From: Lampris incognitus
Lineage: Eukaryota > Chordata > Actinopteri > Lampriformes > Lampridae
Direction: 5' to 3'
DNA: 64,000 nucleotides
NCBI RefSeq assembly: GCF_029633865.1
Contig: NC_079213.1
Span: forward strand, 89,501 to 153,500
Positions 9,346 through 20,970 of this stretch are shown here, piece after piece. A program made the position numbers and the translations under genes. A model generated the notes under the pieces. The model did no database searches. It saw only the letters and a list, made by a program, of their open reading frames with translations, and had not been told where the DNA came from. Within the stretch, counting starts at the first letter, position 1. The number at the start of each line of letters is the position of its first letter.

Positions 9346-10723
9346 CAAGATGGCTCTTTCTACATATTTCGCTTAGAGTATGGGTTTTATCAGCTCGGGC
9401 AGACAATGGCACAGAGAATACCACAGCAACAGAAACTAACTCTTCGCAGTAGCCAAGCTAACCACAGCAATGGCATTTCTGATGGAAGGACCAAGCTTCT
9501 CGAAGCGAAAGTTTTAGATAAAATTACTGGACGGCTCTTTCTATGTTTCGCTTAGGGTAAGGGTTTTATCAGCTCAGGCAGACAATCACACAAAGAATAT
9601 CACAGCAACAGAGACGAACTCTTCGCAGTAGCCAAGCTAACCACGGCAATAGTATTTCTGATGGAAAGTACTAAGCTTCTCGGAGTGAAAGTCTTGGATA
9701 AAATTAATGGACGTTTCTTTCTATATGTTTCGCTTAGTGTAAGGGTTTTATCAGCTCAGGCAGACAATCGCACCGAGAATACCACAGCAACAGAGACGAA
9801 CTCTTCGCAGTAGCCAAGCTAACCACAGCAGTGGCATTTCTGATGGAAGGACCAAGCTTCTCGAAGCGAAAGTTTTAGATAAAATTACTGGACGGCTCTT
9901 TCTATGTTTCGCTAAGGGTAAGGGTTTTATCAGCTCAGGCAGACAATCGCACAGAGAATACCACAGCAACAGAGACCAACTCTCTGCAGTAGCCAAGCTA
10001 ACCACAGCAGTGGCATTTCTGATGGAAAGTACCACGCTTCTCAGAGTGAAAGTCATGGATAAAATTAAGGGACGGCTCTTTCTATGTTTCGCTTAGTGTA
10101 AGGGTTTTATCAGCTCAGGCAGACAATCGCACAGAGAATAACTCTTTGCAGTAGCCAAGCTAACGACGGCAATGGCATTTCTGATGGAAAGTACCAAGCT
10201 TCTCGGAGTGAAAGTCTTGGATAAAATTAATGGATGTTTCTTTCTATATGTTTCGCTTAGTGTAAGGGTTTTATCAGCTCAGGCAGACAATCGCACAGAG
10301 AATACCACAGCAACAGAGACGAACTCTTCGCAGTAGCCAAGCTAACCACGGCAATGGCATTTCTGATGGATAATATTGAGCTTCTCGGAGTGAAGGTTGA
10401 ATGCCCGGGCCAGCGCGTGTCACCAGAATGCCTCCGCCAGTGCTGGTTTAGAGATATCCCCAGAATTAGGGATGTGGATAGAGTTTGATGGATTAAGGAT
10501 ACGGTAAATTTGGATGTTTCTTCTTTACAATTCACCTCCCATCTTGATTAGTTTACCCTGCTTTAAGCTTGAAAAGTTCTTGGTGGGGTTTAGAGTAATA
10601 TAAGCTTCTTCTCTTTTTTTTGAAGTAGTCTGCTATTGCAATTTAATGTTTTTAGGGTAAGGGTTAGGACTAAGGTTTAGGTCTGGTTAAAACTGGTGGA
10701 TTTCTGAATGTTCCCCCTTTTTA

Positions 10724-10763
10724 ACCCCTCAGAATGCACTCCTTCCTCGAAGCTCCCATAAAG
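10724..10763 (-). pseudogene. U3: U3 3'-terminal 40-nt remnant in B unit 2
   Basis: Same breakpoint and box D/3' end (ATTCTGAGGGGT on the minus strand) as the other B units; followed on the + strand by GATAAAAAAAAAAAAAA. Confidence 0.68.
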
Positions 10764-10785
10764 GATAAAAAAAAAAAAAACAACA

Positions 10786-11143
10786 AATGTAGAATGAGCT
10801 ATCTGTTAATTTTATCCAAACCTTTCACACCGAGAAGCTCTGTACTTTCCATCAGAAACGCCACTACAGTGGTTAGCTTGGCAACCGCCAAGACAGTCTC
10901 TGTTACTATGGTATTCTTTGTGGGATTAATTCTTAGCATGAGTCAAGCTAACCACGGCAATGGCATTTCTGATGGGAAATACTGAGTGTCTTGGAGCTTT
11001 AGGTTTGTATACAATTAACAGATGGCTCTTTCTACATTTTAAAGGGTTGGGATAGGTTTAGTATAAGGGTTTTATCTGCACAAGCAAACAGTCTCTGTTG
11101 CTGACCAATAACCCTACACAAACCCTGACTGAAAAATGTAGAA
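10786..11143. repeat. Inverted/direct composite module in B unit 2
   Basis: Inverted arm to about 10936, direct arm 10942-11106, short third inverted piece about 11108-11143. It carries TTCTTAGCATGAGTCAAG at the centre. Confidence 0.85.
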
Positions 11144-12512
11144 CAAGATGGCTCTTTCTACATGTTTCGCTTAAGGTATGGGTTTTATCAGCTCAGGCAG
11201 ACAATCGCACAGAGAATACCAGAGCAACAGAGACTAACTCTTCGCAGTAGCCAAGCTAACAAGGGCAATGGCATTTCTGATGGAAAGTACCAAGCTCCTC
11301 GGAGTGAAAGTCTTGGATAAAATTAATGGACGTTTCTTTCTATATGTTTCGCTTAGTGTAAGGGTTTTATCAGCTCAGGCAGACAATCGCACCGAGAATA
11401 CCACAGCAACAGAGACGAACTCTTCGCAGTAGCCAAGCTAACCACAGCAGTGGCATTTCTGATGGAAGGACCAAGCTTCTCGAAGCGAAAGTTTTAGATA
11501 AAATTACTGGACGGCTCTTTCTATGTTTCGCTAAGGGTAAGGGTTTTATCAGCTCAGGCAGACAATCGCACAGAGAATACCACAGCAACAGAGACCAACT
11601 CTCTGCAGTAGCCAAGCTAACCACGCCAATAGTATTTCTGATGGAAAGTACCAAGCTTCTCGGAGTGAAAGTCTTGGATAGAATTAATGGACGGCTCTTT
11701 TTATATGTTTCGCTTAGTGTAAGGGTTTTATCAGCTCAGGCAGACAATCGCACAGCAACAGAGACTAACTCTTCGCAGTAGCCAAGCTAACCACGGCAAT
11801 GGCATTTCTGATGGAAAGTACCACGCTTCTCAGAGTGAAAGTCATGGATAAAATTAAGGGACGGCTCTTTCTATGTTTCGCTTAGTGTAAGGGTTTTATC
11901 AGCTCAGGCAGACAATCGCACAGAGAATAACTCTTTGCAGTAGCCAAGCTAACGACGGCAATGGCATTTCTGATGGAAAGTACCAAGCTTCTCGGAGTGA
12001 AAGTCTTGGATAAAATTAATGGATGTTTCTTTCTATATGTTTCGCTTAGTGTAAGGGTTTTATCAGCTCAGGCAGACAATCGCACAGAGAATACCACAGC
12101 AACAGAGACGAACTCTTCGCAGTAGCCAAGCTAACCACGGCAATGGCATTTCTGATGGATAATATTGAGCTTCTCGGAGTGAAGGTTGAATGCCCGGGCC
12201 AGCGCGTGTCACCAGAATGCCTCCGCCAGTGCTGGTTTAGAGATATCCCCAGAATTAGGGATGTGGATAGAGTTTGATGGATTAAGGATACGGTAAATTT
12301 GGATGTTTCTTCTTTACAATTCACCTCCCATCTTGATTAGTTTACCCTGCTTTAAGCTTGAAAAGTTCTTGGTGGGGTTTAGAGTAATATAAGCTTCTTC
12401 TCTTTTTTTTGAAGTAGTCTGCTATTGCAATTTAATGTTTTTAGGGTAAGGGTTAGGACTAAGGTTTAGGTCTGGTTAAAACTGGTGGATTTCTGAATGT
12501 TCCCCCTTTTTA

Positions 12513-12552
12513 ACCCCTCAGAATGCACTCCTTCCTCGAAGCTCCCATAAAG
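12513..12552 (-). pseudogene. U3: U3 3'-terminal 40-nt remnant in B unit 3
   Basis: Matches the remnant of unit 2 base for base as far as I can see by eye. Confidence 0.68.
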
Positions 12553-12574
12553 GATAAAAAAAAAAAAAACAACA

Positions 12575-12932
12575 AATGTAGAATGAGCTATCTGTTAATT
12601 TTATCCAAACCTTTCACACCGAGAAGCTCTGTACTTTCCATCAGAAACGCCACTACAGTGTTTAGCTTGGCAACCGCCAAGACAGTCTCTGTTACTATGG
12701 TATTCTTTGTGGGATTAATTCTTAGCATGAGTCAAGCTAACCACGGCAATGGCATTTCTGATGGGAAATACTGAGTGTCTTGGAGCTTTAGGTTTGTATA
12801 CAATTAACAGATGGCTCTTTCTACATTTTAAAGGGTTGGGATAGGTTTAGTATAAGGGTTTTATCTGCACAAGCAAACAGTCTCTGTTGCTGACCAATAA
12901 CCCTACACAAACCCTGACTGAAAAATGTAGAA
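12575..12932. repeat. Inverted/direct composite module in B unit 3
   Basis: Same as unit 2 except for CAGTGTTTAGCTTGG in place of CAGTGGTTAGCTTGG, a variant shared with units 4 and 5 that marks their common origin. Confidence 0.85.
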
Positions 12933-15185
12933 CATGATGGCTCTTTCTACATGTTTCGCTTAAGGTATGGGTTTTATCAGCTCAGGCAGACAATCGCACA
13001 GAGAATACCAGAGCAACAGAGACTAACTCTTCGCAGTAGCCAAGCTAACAAGGGCAATGGCATTTCTGATGGAAAGTACCAAGCTCCTCGGAGTGAAAGT
13101 CTTGGATAAAATTAATGGACGTTTCTTTTTATATGTTTCGCTTAGTGTAAGGGTTTTATCAGCTCAGGCAGACAATCGCAAAGAGAATACCACAGCAACA
13201 GAGAACAAGTCTTCGCAGTAGCCAGCTAATCACGGCAATGGCATTTCTGATGGAAAGCACCAAGCTTCTCGGAGTGAAAGTCTTGGATAAAATTAATGGA
13301 CGTTTCTTTCTATATGTTTCGCTTAGTGTAAGGGTTTTATCAGCTCAGGCAGACAATCGCACAGCAACAGAGACGAATTCTTCGCAGTAGCCAAGCTAAC
13401 CACGGCAATGGCATTTCTGATGGAAAGTACCAAGCTTCTCAGAGTGAAAGTCTTGGATAAAATTAAGGGACGGCCCTATGTTTCGCTTAGTGCAAGGGTT
13501 TTATCAGCTCAGGCAGACAATCGCACAGAGAATACCACAGCAACAGAAACTAACTCTTCGCAGTAGCCAAGCTAACCACAGCAATGGCATTTCTGATGGA
13601 AGGACCAAGCTTCTCGAAGCGAAAGTTTTAGATAAAATTACTGGACGGCTCTTTCTATGTTTCGCTTAGGGTAAGGGTTTTATCAGCTCAGGCAGACAAT
13701 CGCACAAAGAATACCACAGCAACAGAGACGAACTCTTCGCAGTAGCCAAGCTAAGCACGGCAATAGTATTTCTGATGGAAAGTACTAAGCTTCTCGGAGT
13801 GAAAGTTTTGGATAAAATTAATGGACGTTTCTTTCTATAGGTTTCGCTTAGTGTAAGGGTTTTATCAGCTCAGGCAGACAAATCGCACAGAGAATACCAC
13901 AGCAACAGAGACGAACTCTTCGCAGTAGCCAAGCTAACCACGGCAATGGCATTTCTGATGGAAGGACCAAGCTTCTCGAAGCGAAAGTTTTAGATAAAAT
14001 TACTGGACGGCTCTTTCTATAGGTTTCGCTTAGTGTAAGGGTTTTATCAGCTCAGGCAGACAATCGCACAGAGAATACCACAGCAACAGAGACGAACTCT
14101 TCGCAGTAGCCAAGCTAACCACAGCAATGGCATTTCTGATGGAAGGACCAAGCTTCTCGAAGCGAAAGTTTTAGATAAAATTACTGGACGGCTCTATGTT
14201 TCGCTTAGGGTAAGGGTTTTATCAGCTGAGGCAGACAATCGCACAGAGAATACCACAGCAACAGAGACTAACTCTCTGCAGTAGCCAAGCTAACCACGCC
14301 AATAGTATTTCTGATGGAAAGTACCAAGCTTCTCGGAGTGAAAGTCTTGGATAGAATTAATGGACGGCTCTTTTTATATGTTTCGCTTAGTGTAAGGGTT
14401 TCATCAGCTCAGGCAGACAATCGCACAGCAACAGAGACTAACTCTTCGCAGTAGCCAAGCTAACCACGGCAATGGCATTTCTGATGGAAAGTACCACGCT
14501 TCTCAGAGTGAAAGTCATGGATAAAATTAAGGGACGGCTCTTTCTATGTTTCGCTTAGTGTAAGGGTTTTATCAGCTCAGGCAGACAATCGCACAGAGAA
14601 TAACTCTTTGCAGTAGCCAAGCTAACGACGGCAATGGCATTTCTGATGGAAAGTACCAAGCTTCTCGGAGTGAAAGTCTTGGATAAAATTAATGGATGTT
14701 TCTTTCTATATGTTTCGCTTAGTGTAAGGGTTTTATCAGCTCAGGCAGACAATCGCACAGAGAATACCACAGCAACAGAGACGAACTCTTCGCAGTAGCC
14801 AAGCTAACCACGGCAATGGCATTTCTGATGGATAATATTAAGCTTCTCGGAGTGAAGGTTGAATGCCCGGGCCAGCGCGTGTCACCAGAATGCCTCCGCC
14901 AGTGCTGGTTTAGAGATATCCCCAGAATTAGGGATGTGGATAGAGTTTGATGGATTAAGGATACGGTAAATTTGGATGTTTCTTCTTTACAATTCACCTC
15001 CCATCTTGATTAGTTTACCCTGCTTTAAGCTTGAAAAGTTCTTGGTGGGGTTTAGAGTAATATAAGCTTCTTCTCTTTTTTTTGAAGTAGTCTGCTATTG
15101 CAATTTAATGTTTTTAGGGTAAGGGTTAGGACTAAGGTTTAGGTCTGGTTAAAACTGGTGGATTTCTGAATGTTCCCCCTTTTTA

Positions 15186-15225
15186 ACCCCTCAGAATGCA
15201 CTCCTTCCTCGAAGCTCCCATAAAG
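15186..15225 (-). pseudogene. U3: U3 3'-terminal 40-nt remnant in B unit 4
   Basis: Same sequence and breakpoint as unit 3. Confidence 0.68.
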
Positions 15226-15246
15226 GATAAAAAAAAAAAAACAACA

Positions 15247-15604
15247 AATGTAGAATGAGCTATCTGTTAATTTTATCCAAACCTTTCACACCGAGAAGCT
15301 CTGTACTTTCCATCAGAAACGCCACTACAGTGTTTAGCTTGGCAACCGCCAAGACAGTCTCTGTTACTATGGTATTCTTTGTGGGATTAATTCTTAGCAT
15401 GAGTCAAGCTAACCACGGCAATGGCATTTCTGATGGGAAATACTGAGTGTCTTGGAGCTTTAGGTTTGTATACAATTAACAGATGGCTCTTTCTACATTT
15501 TAAAGGGTTGGGATAGGTTTAGTATAAGGGTTTTATCTGCACAAGCAAACAGTCTCTGTTGCTGACCAATAACCCTACACAAACCCTGACTGAAAAATGT
15601 AGAA
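15247..15604. repeat. Inverted/direct composite module in B unit 4
   Basis: Same as unit 3, including the CAGTGTTTAGC variant. Confidence 0.85.
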
Positions 15605-17857
15605 CATGATGGCTCTTTCTACATGTTTCGCTTAAGGTATGGGTTTTATCAGCTCAGGCAGACAATCGCACAGAGAATACCAGAGCAACAGAGACTAACT
15701 CTTCGCAGTAGCCAAGCTAACAAGGGCAATGGCATTTCTGATGGAAAGTACCAAGCTCCTCGGAGTGAAAGTCTTGGATAAAATTAATGGACGTTTCTTT
15801 TTATATGTTTCGCTTAGTGTAAGGGTTTTATCAGCTCAGGCAGACAATCGCAAAGAGAATACCACAGCAACAGAGAACAAGTCTTCGCAGTAGCCAGCTA
15901 ATCACGGCAATGGCATTTCTGATGGAAAGCACCAAGCTTCTCGGAGTGAAAGTCTTGGATAAAATTAATGGACGTTTCTTTCTATATGTTTCGCTTAGTG
16001 TAAGGGTTTTATCAGCTCAGGCAGACAATCGCACAGCAACAGAGACGAATTCTTCGCAGTAGCCAAGCTAACCACGGCAATGGCATTTCTGATGGAAAGT
16101 ACCAAGCTTCTCAGAGTGAAAGTCTTGGATAAAATTAAGGGACGGCCCTATGTTTCGCTTAGTGCAAGGGTTTTATCAGCTCAGGCAGACAATCGCACAG
16201 AGAATACCACAGCAACAGAAACTAACTCTTCGCAGTAGCCAAGCTAACCACAGCAATGGCATTTCTGATGGAAGGACCAAGCTTCTCGAAGCGAAAGTTT
16301 TAGATAAAATTACTGGACGGCTCTTTCTATGTTTCGCTTAGGGTAAGGGTTTTATCAGCTCAGGCAGACAATCGCACAAAGAATACCACAGCAACAGAGA
16401 CGAACTCTTCGCAGTAGCCAAGCTAAGCACGGCAATAGTATTTCTGATGGAAAGTACTAAGCTTCTCGGAGTGAAAGTTTTGGATAAAATTAATGGACGT
16501 TTCTTTCTATAGGTTTCGCTTAGTGTAAGGGTTTTATCAGCTCAGGCAGACAAATCGCACAGAGAATACCACAGCAACAGAGACGAACTCTTCGCAGTAG
16601 CCAAGCTAACCACGGCAATGGCATTTCTGATGGAAGGACCAAGCTTCTCGAAGCGAAAGTTTTAGATAAAATTACTGGACGGCTCTTTCTATAGGTTTCG
16701 CTTAGTGTAAGGGTTTTATCAGCTCAGGCAGACAATCGCACAGAGAATACCACAGCAACAGAGACGAACTCTTCGCAGTAGCCAAGCTAACCACAGCAAT
16801 GGCATTTCTGATGGAAGGACCAAGCTTATCGAAGCGAAAGTTTTAGATAAAATTACTGGACGGCTCTATGTTTCGCTTAGGGTAAGGGTTTTATCAGCTG
16901 AGGCAGACAATCGCACAGAGAATACCACAGCAACAGAGACTAACTCTCTGCAGTAGCCAAGCTAACCACGCCAATAGTATTTCTGATGGAAAGTACCAAG
17001 CTTCTCGGAGTGAAAGTCTTGGATAGAATTAATGGACGGCTCTTTTTATATGTTTCGCTTAGTGTAAGGGTTTCATCAGCTCAGGCAGACAATCGCACAG
17101 CAACAGAGACTAACTCTTCGCAGTAGCCAAGCTAACCACGGCAATGGCATTTCTGATGGAAAGTACCACGCTTCTCAGAGTGAAAGTCATGGATAAAATT
17201 AAGGGACGGCTCTTTCTATGTTTCGCTTAGTGTAAGGGTTTTATCAGCTCAGGCAGACAATCGCACAGAGAATAACTCTTTGCAGTAGCCAAGCTAACGA
17301 CGGCAATGGCATTTCTGATGGAAAGTACCAAGCTTCTCGGAGTGAAAGTCTTGGATAAAATTAATGGATGTTTCTTTCTATATGTTTCGCTTAGTGTAAG
17401 GGTTTTATCAGCTCAGGCAGACAATCGCACAGAGAATACCACAGCAACAGAGACGAACTCTTCGCAGTAGCCAAGCTAACCACGGCAATGGCATTTCTGA
17501 TGGATAATATTAAGCTTCTCGGAGTGAAGGTTGAATGCCCGGGCCAGCGCGTGTCACCAGAATGCCTCCGCCAGTGCTGGTTTAGAGATATCCCCAGAAT
17601 TAGGGATGTGGATAGAGTTTGATGGATTAAGGATACGGTAAATTTGGATGTTTCTTCTTTACAATTCACCTCCCATCTTGATTAGTTTACCCTGCTTTAA
17701 GCTTGAAAAGTTCTTGGTGGGGTTTAGAGTAATATAAGCTTCTTCTCTTTTTTTTGAAGTAGTCTGCTATTGCAATTTAATGTTTTTAGGGTAAGGGTTA
17801 GGACTAAGGTTTAGGTCTGGTTAAAACTGGTGGATTTCTGAATGTTCCCCCTTTTTA

Positions 17858-17897
17858 ACCCCTCAGAATGCACTCCTTCCTCGAAGCTCCCATAAAG
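17858..17897 (-). pseudogene. U3: U3 3'-terminal 40-nt remnant in B unit 5
   Basis: Same sequence and breakpoint as units 2-4. Confidence 0.68.
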
Positions 17898-17919
17898 GAT
17901 AAAAAAAAAAAAAACAACA

Positions 17920-18275
17920 AATGTAGAATGAGCTATCTGTTAATTTTATCCAAACCTTTCACACCGAGAAGCTCTGTACTTTCCATCAGAAACGCCACTA
18001 CAGTGTTTAGCTTGGCAACCGCCAAGACAGTCTGTTACTATGGTATTCTTTGTGGGATTAATTCTTAGCATGAGTCAAGCTAACCACGGCAATGGCATTT
18101 CTGATGGGAAATACTGAGTGTCTTGGAGCTTTAGGTTTGTATACAATTAACAGATGGCTCTTTCTACATTTTAAAGGGTTGGGATAGGTTTAGTATAAGG
18201 GTTTTATCTGCACAAGCAAACAGTCTCTGTTGCTGACCAATAACCCTACACAAACCCTGACTGAAAAATGTAGAA
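17920..18275. repeat. Inverted/direct composite module in B unit 5
   Basis: Same as unit 4 apart from loss of one CT in GACAGTCTGTTACTATGG. Confidence 0.85.
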
Positions 18276-20552
18276 CATGATGGCTCTTTCTACATGTTTC
18301 GCTTAAGGTATGGGTTTTATCAGCTCAGGCAGACAATCGCACAGAGAATACCAGAGCAACAGAGACTAACTCTTCGCAGTAGCCAAGCTAACAAGGGCAA
18401 TGGCATTTCTGATGGAAAGTACCAAGCTCCTCGGAGTGAAAGTCTTGGATAAAATTAATGGACGTTTCTTTTTATATGTTTCGCTTAGTGTAAGGGTTTT
18501 ATCAGCTCAGGCAGACAATCGCAAAGAGAATACCACAGCAACAGAGAACAAGTCTTCGCAGTAGCCAGCTAATCACGGCAATGGCATTTCTGATGGAAAG
18601 CACCAAGCTTCTCGGAGTGAAAGTCTTGGATAAAATTAATGGACGTTTCTTTCTATATGTTTCGCTTAGTGTAAGGGTTTTATCAGCTCAGGCAGACAAT
18701 CGCACAGCAACAGAGACGAATTCTTCGCAGTAGCCAAGCTAACCACGGCAATGGCATTTCTGATGGAAAGTACCAAGCTTCTCAGAGTGAAAGTCTTGGA
18801 TAAAATTAAGGGACGGCCCTATGTTTCGCTTAGTGCAAGGGTTTTATCAGCTCAGGCAGACAATCGCACAGAGAATACCACAGCAACAGAAACTAACTCT
18901 TCGCAGTAGCCAAGCTAACCACAGCAATGGCATTTCTGATGGAAGGACCAAGCTTCTCGAAGCGAAAGTTTTAGATAAAATTACTGGACGGCTCTTTCTA
19001 TGTTTCGCTTAGGGTAAGGGTTTTATCAGCTCAGGCAGACAATCGCACAAAGAATACCACAGCAACAGAGACGAACTCTTCGCAGTAGCCAAGCTAAGCA
19101 CGGCAATAGTATTTCTGATGGAAAGTACTAAGCTTCTCGGAGTGAAAGTTTTGGATAAAATTAATGGACGTTTCTTTCTATAGGTTTCGCTTAGTGTAAG
19201 GGTTTTATCAGCTCAGGCAGACAAATCGCACAGAGAATACCACAGCAACAGAGACGAACTCTTCGCAGTAGCCAAGCTAACCACGGCAATGGCATTTCTG
19301 ATGGAAGGACCAAGCTTCTCGAAGCGAAAGTTTTAGATAAAATTACTGGACGGCTCTTTCTATAGGTTTCGCTTAGTGTAAGGGTTTTATCAGCTCAGGC
19401 AGACAATCGCACAGAGAATACCACAGCAACAGAGACGAACTCTTCGCAGTAGCCAAGCTAACCACAGCAATGGCATTTCTGATGGAAGGACCAAGCTTCT
19501 CGAAGCGAAAGTTTTAGATAAAATTACTGGACGGCTCTATGTTTCGCTTAGGGTAAGGGTTTTATCAGCTGAGGCAGACAATCGCACAGAGAATACCACA
19601 GCAACAGAGACTAACTCTCTGCAGTAGCCAAGCTAACCACGCCAATAGTATTTCTGATGGAAAGTACCAAGCTTCTCGGAGTGAAAGTCTTGGATAGAAT
19701 TAATGGACGGCTCTTTTTATATGTTTCGCTTAGTGTAAGGGTTTCATCAGCTCAGGCAGACAATCGCACAGCAACAGAGATTAACTCTTCGCAGTAGCCA
19801 ATGCTAACCACGGCAATGGCATTTCTGATGGAAAGTACCAAGCTTCTCAGAGTGAAAGTCTTGGATAAAATTAAGGGACGGCCCTTTCTATGTTTCGCTT
19901 AGTGCAAGGGTTTTATCAGCTCAGGCAGACAATCGCACAGAGAATACCACAGCAACAGAAACTAACTCTTCGCAGTAGCCAAGCTAACCACGGCAATGGA
20001 ATTCTGATGTAAAGTACCAAGCTTCTCGGAGTGAAAGTCTTGGATAAAATTAATGGACGGCTCTTTCGATATGTTTCGCTTAGTGTAAGGGTTTTATCAG
20101 CTCAGGCAGACAATCGCACAGAGAATACCACAGTAATAGAGCCAAACTCTTCACAGCAGCCAAGCCAACCACGGTAATGGCATTTCTGATGGATAATATT
20201 GAGCTTCTCGGAGTGAAAGTTAAGGGTTGAATGCCCTGGCCAGCGCGTGTCACTAGAGTGCCTACGCCAGTCCTGGCTTAGATATATCCCCAGAATTAGG
20301 GTTATGGATGTGGATAGAGTTTGATGGATTAAGGATACGGTAAATTTGGATGTTTCTTCTTTACAATTCACCTCCCATCTTGATTAGTTTACCCTGCTTT
20401 AAGCTTGGAAAGTTATTGGTGGGGTTTAGAGTAATAGAAGCTTTTTTTTGAAGTAGTCTGCTATTGCAATTTAATGTTTTTAGGGTAAGGGTTAGGACTA
20501 AGGTTTAGGTCTGGATAAAACTGGTGGATTTCTCAAATGTTCCCCCTTTTTA

Positions 20553-20592
20553 ACCCCTCAGAATGCGCTCCTTCCTCGAAGCTCCCATAAAG
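20553..20592 (-). pseudogene. U3: U3 3'-terminal 40-nt remnant in B unit 6
   Basis: Second B subtype: GAATGCGCTCC and AAAGAAGC linker start on the + strand, with the same U3 breakpoint. Confidence 0.67.
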
Positions 20593-20614
20593 AAGCAAAA
20601 AAAACAAAAAAACA

Positions 20615-20970
20615 AATGTTGAATGAGCTATCCGTTAATTTTATCCAAACCTTTCACACCGAGAAGCTCTGTACTTTCCATCAGAAATGCCTGCAGTGGT
20701 TAGCTTGGCAACCGCCAAGACAGTCTCTGTTACTATGGTATTCTTTGTGGGATTAATTCTTAGCATGAGTCAAGCTAACCACGGCAATGGCATTTCTGAT
20801 GGGAAATACTGAGTGTCTTGGAGCTTTAGGTTTGTATACAATTAACAGATGGCTCTTTCTACATTTTAAAGGGTTGGGATAGGTTTAGTATAAGGGTTTT
20901 ATCTGCACAAGCAAACAGTCTCTGTTGCTGACCAATAACCCTACACAAACCCTGACTGAAAAATGTAGAA
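20615..20970. repeat. Inverted/direct composite module in B unit 6
   Basis: The inverted arm has ATGTTGAATGAGCTATCCG and AATGCCTGCAGTGG (short form), while the direct arm is still of the unit 2-5 type (TTCTTAGCATGAGTCAAG). It is a mosaic of the two subtypes. Confidence 0.85.

Larger units (their letters stand above)
8583..10394 (+). repeat. B-type higher-order unit 1 (1812 bp)
   Basis: Spacer tail 8583-8917, then U3 remnant, linker, module and about 6 monomers. It differs from unit 2 in details such as GCTGGGCCAGCGCG against GCCCGGGCCAGCGCG and in a longer linker, so it is the most diverged B unit, as expected next to the old flank. Confidence 0.88.
10395..12183 (+). repeat. B-type higher-order unit 2 (1789 bp)
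   Basis: Tail 10395-10723, then U3 remnant, 14-A linker, module and about 6 monomers. The monomer order is AAGGGCAATGG, GAAGGACCAAGC, CACGCCAATAGT, CACGCTTCTCAG, GACGGCAATGG and the terminal GATAATATTGAGC monomer. It is the shortest unit and looks like the core from which unit 3 grew. Confidence 0.9.
12184..14856 (+). repeat. B-type higher-order unit 3 (2673 bp)
   Basis: The spacer and module are nearly identical to unit 2, but the block holds about 11 monomers. Five extra monomers lie between the AAGGGCAATGG monomer and the later GAAGGACCAAGC monomers. The near-identity with unit 4 (2672 bp) points to recent duplication. Confidence 0.9.
14857..17528 (+). repeat. B-type higher-order unit 4 (2672 bp)
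   Basis: An almost exact copy of unit 3, shifted by 2672-2673 bp. The preceding terminal monomer has GATAATATTAAGC rather than GATAATATTGAGC, also shared with the start of unit 5. Confidence 0.9.
17529..20224 (+). repeat. B-type higher-order unit 5 (2696 bp)
   Basis: Begins like units 3 and 4 but its last monomers switch to a new type (CAGTAGCCAATGCTAACC, GGCAATGGAATTCTGATG, AGCAGCCAAGCCAACC), which is the type that ends unit 6. It is therefore a recombinant between two unit lineages. Confidence 0.88.
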
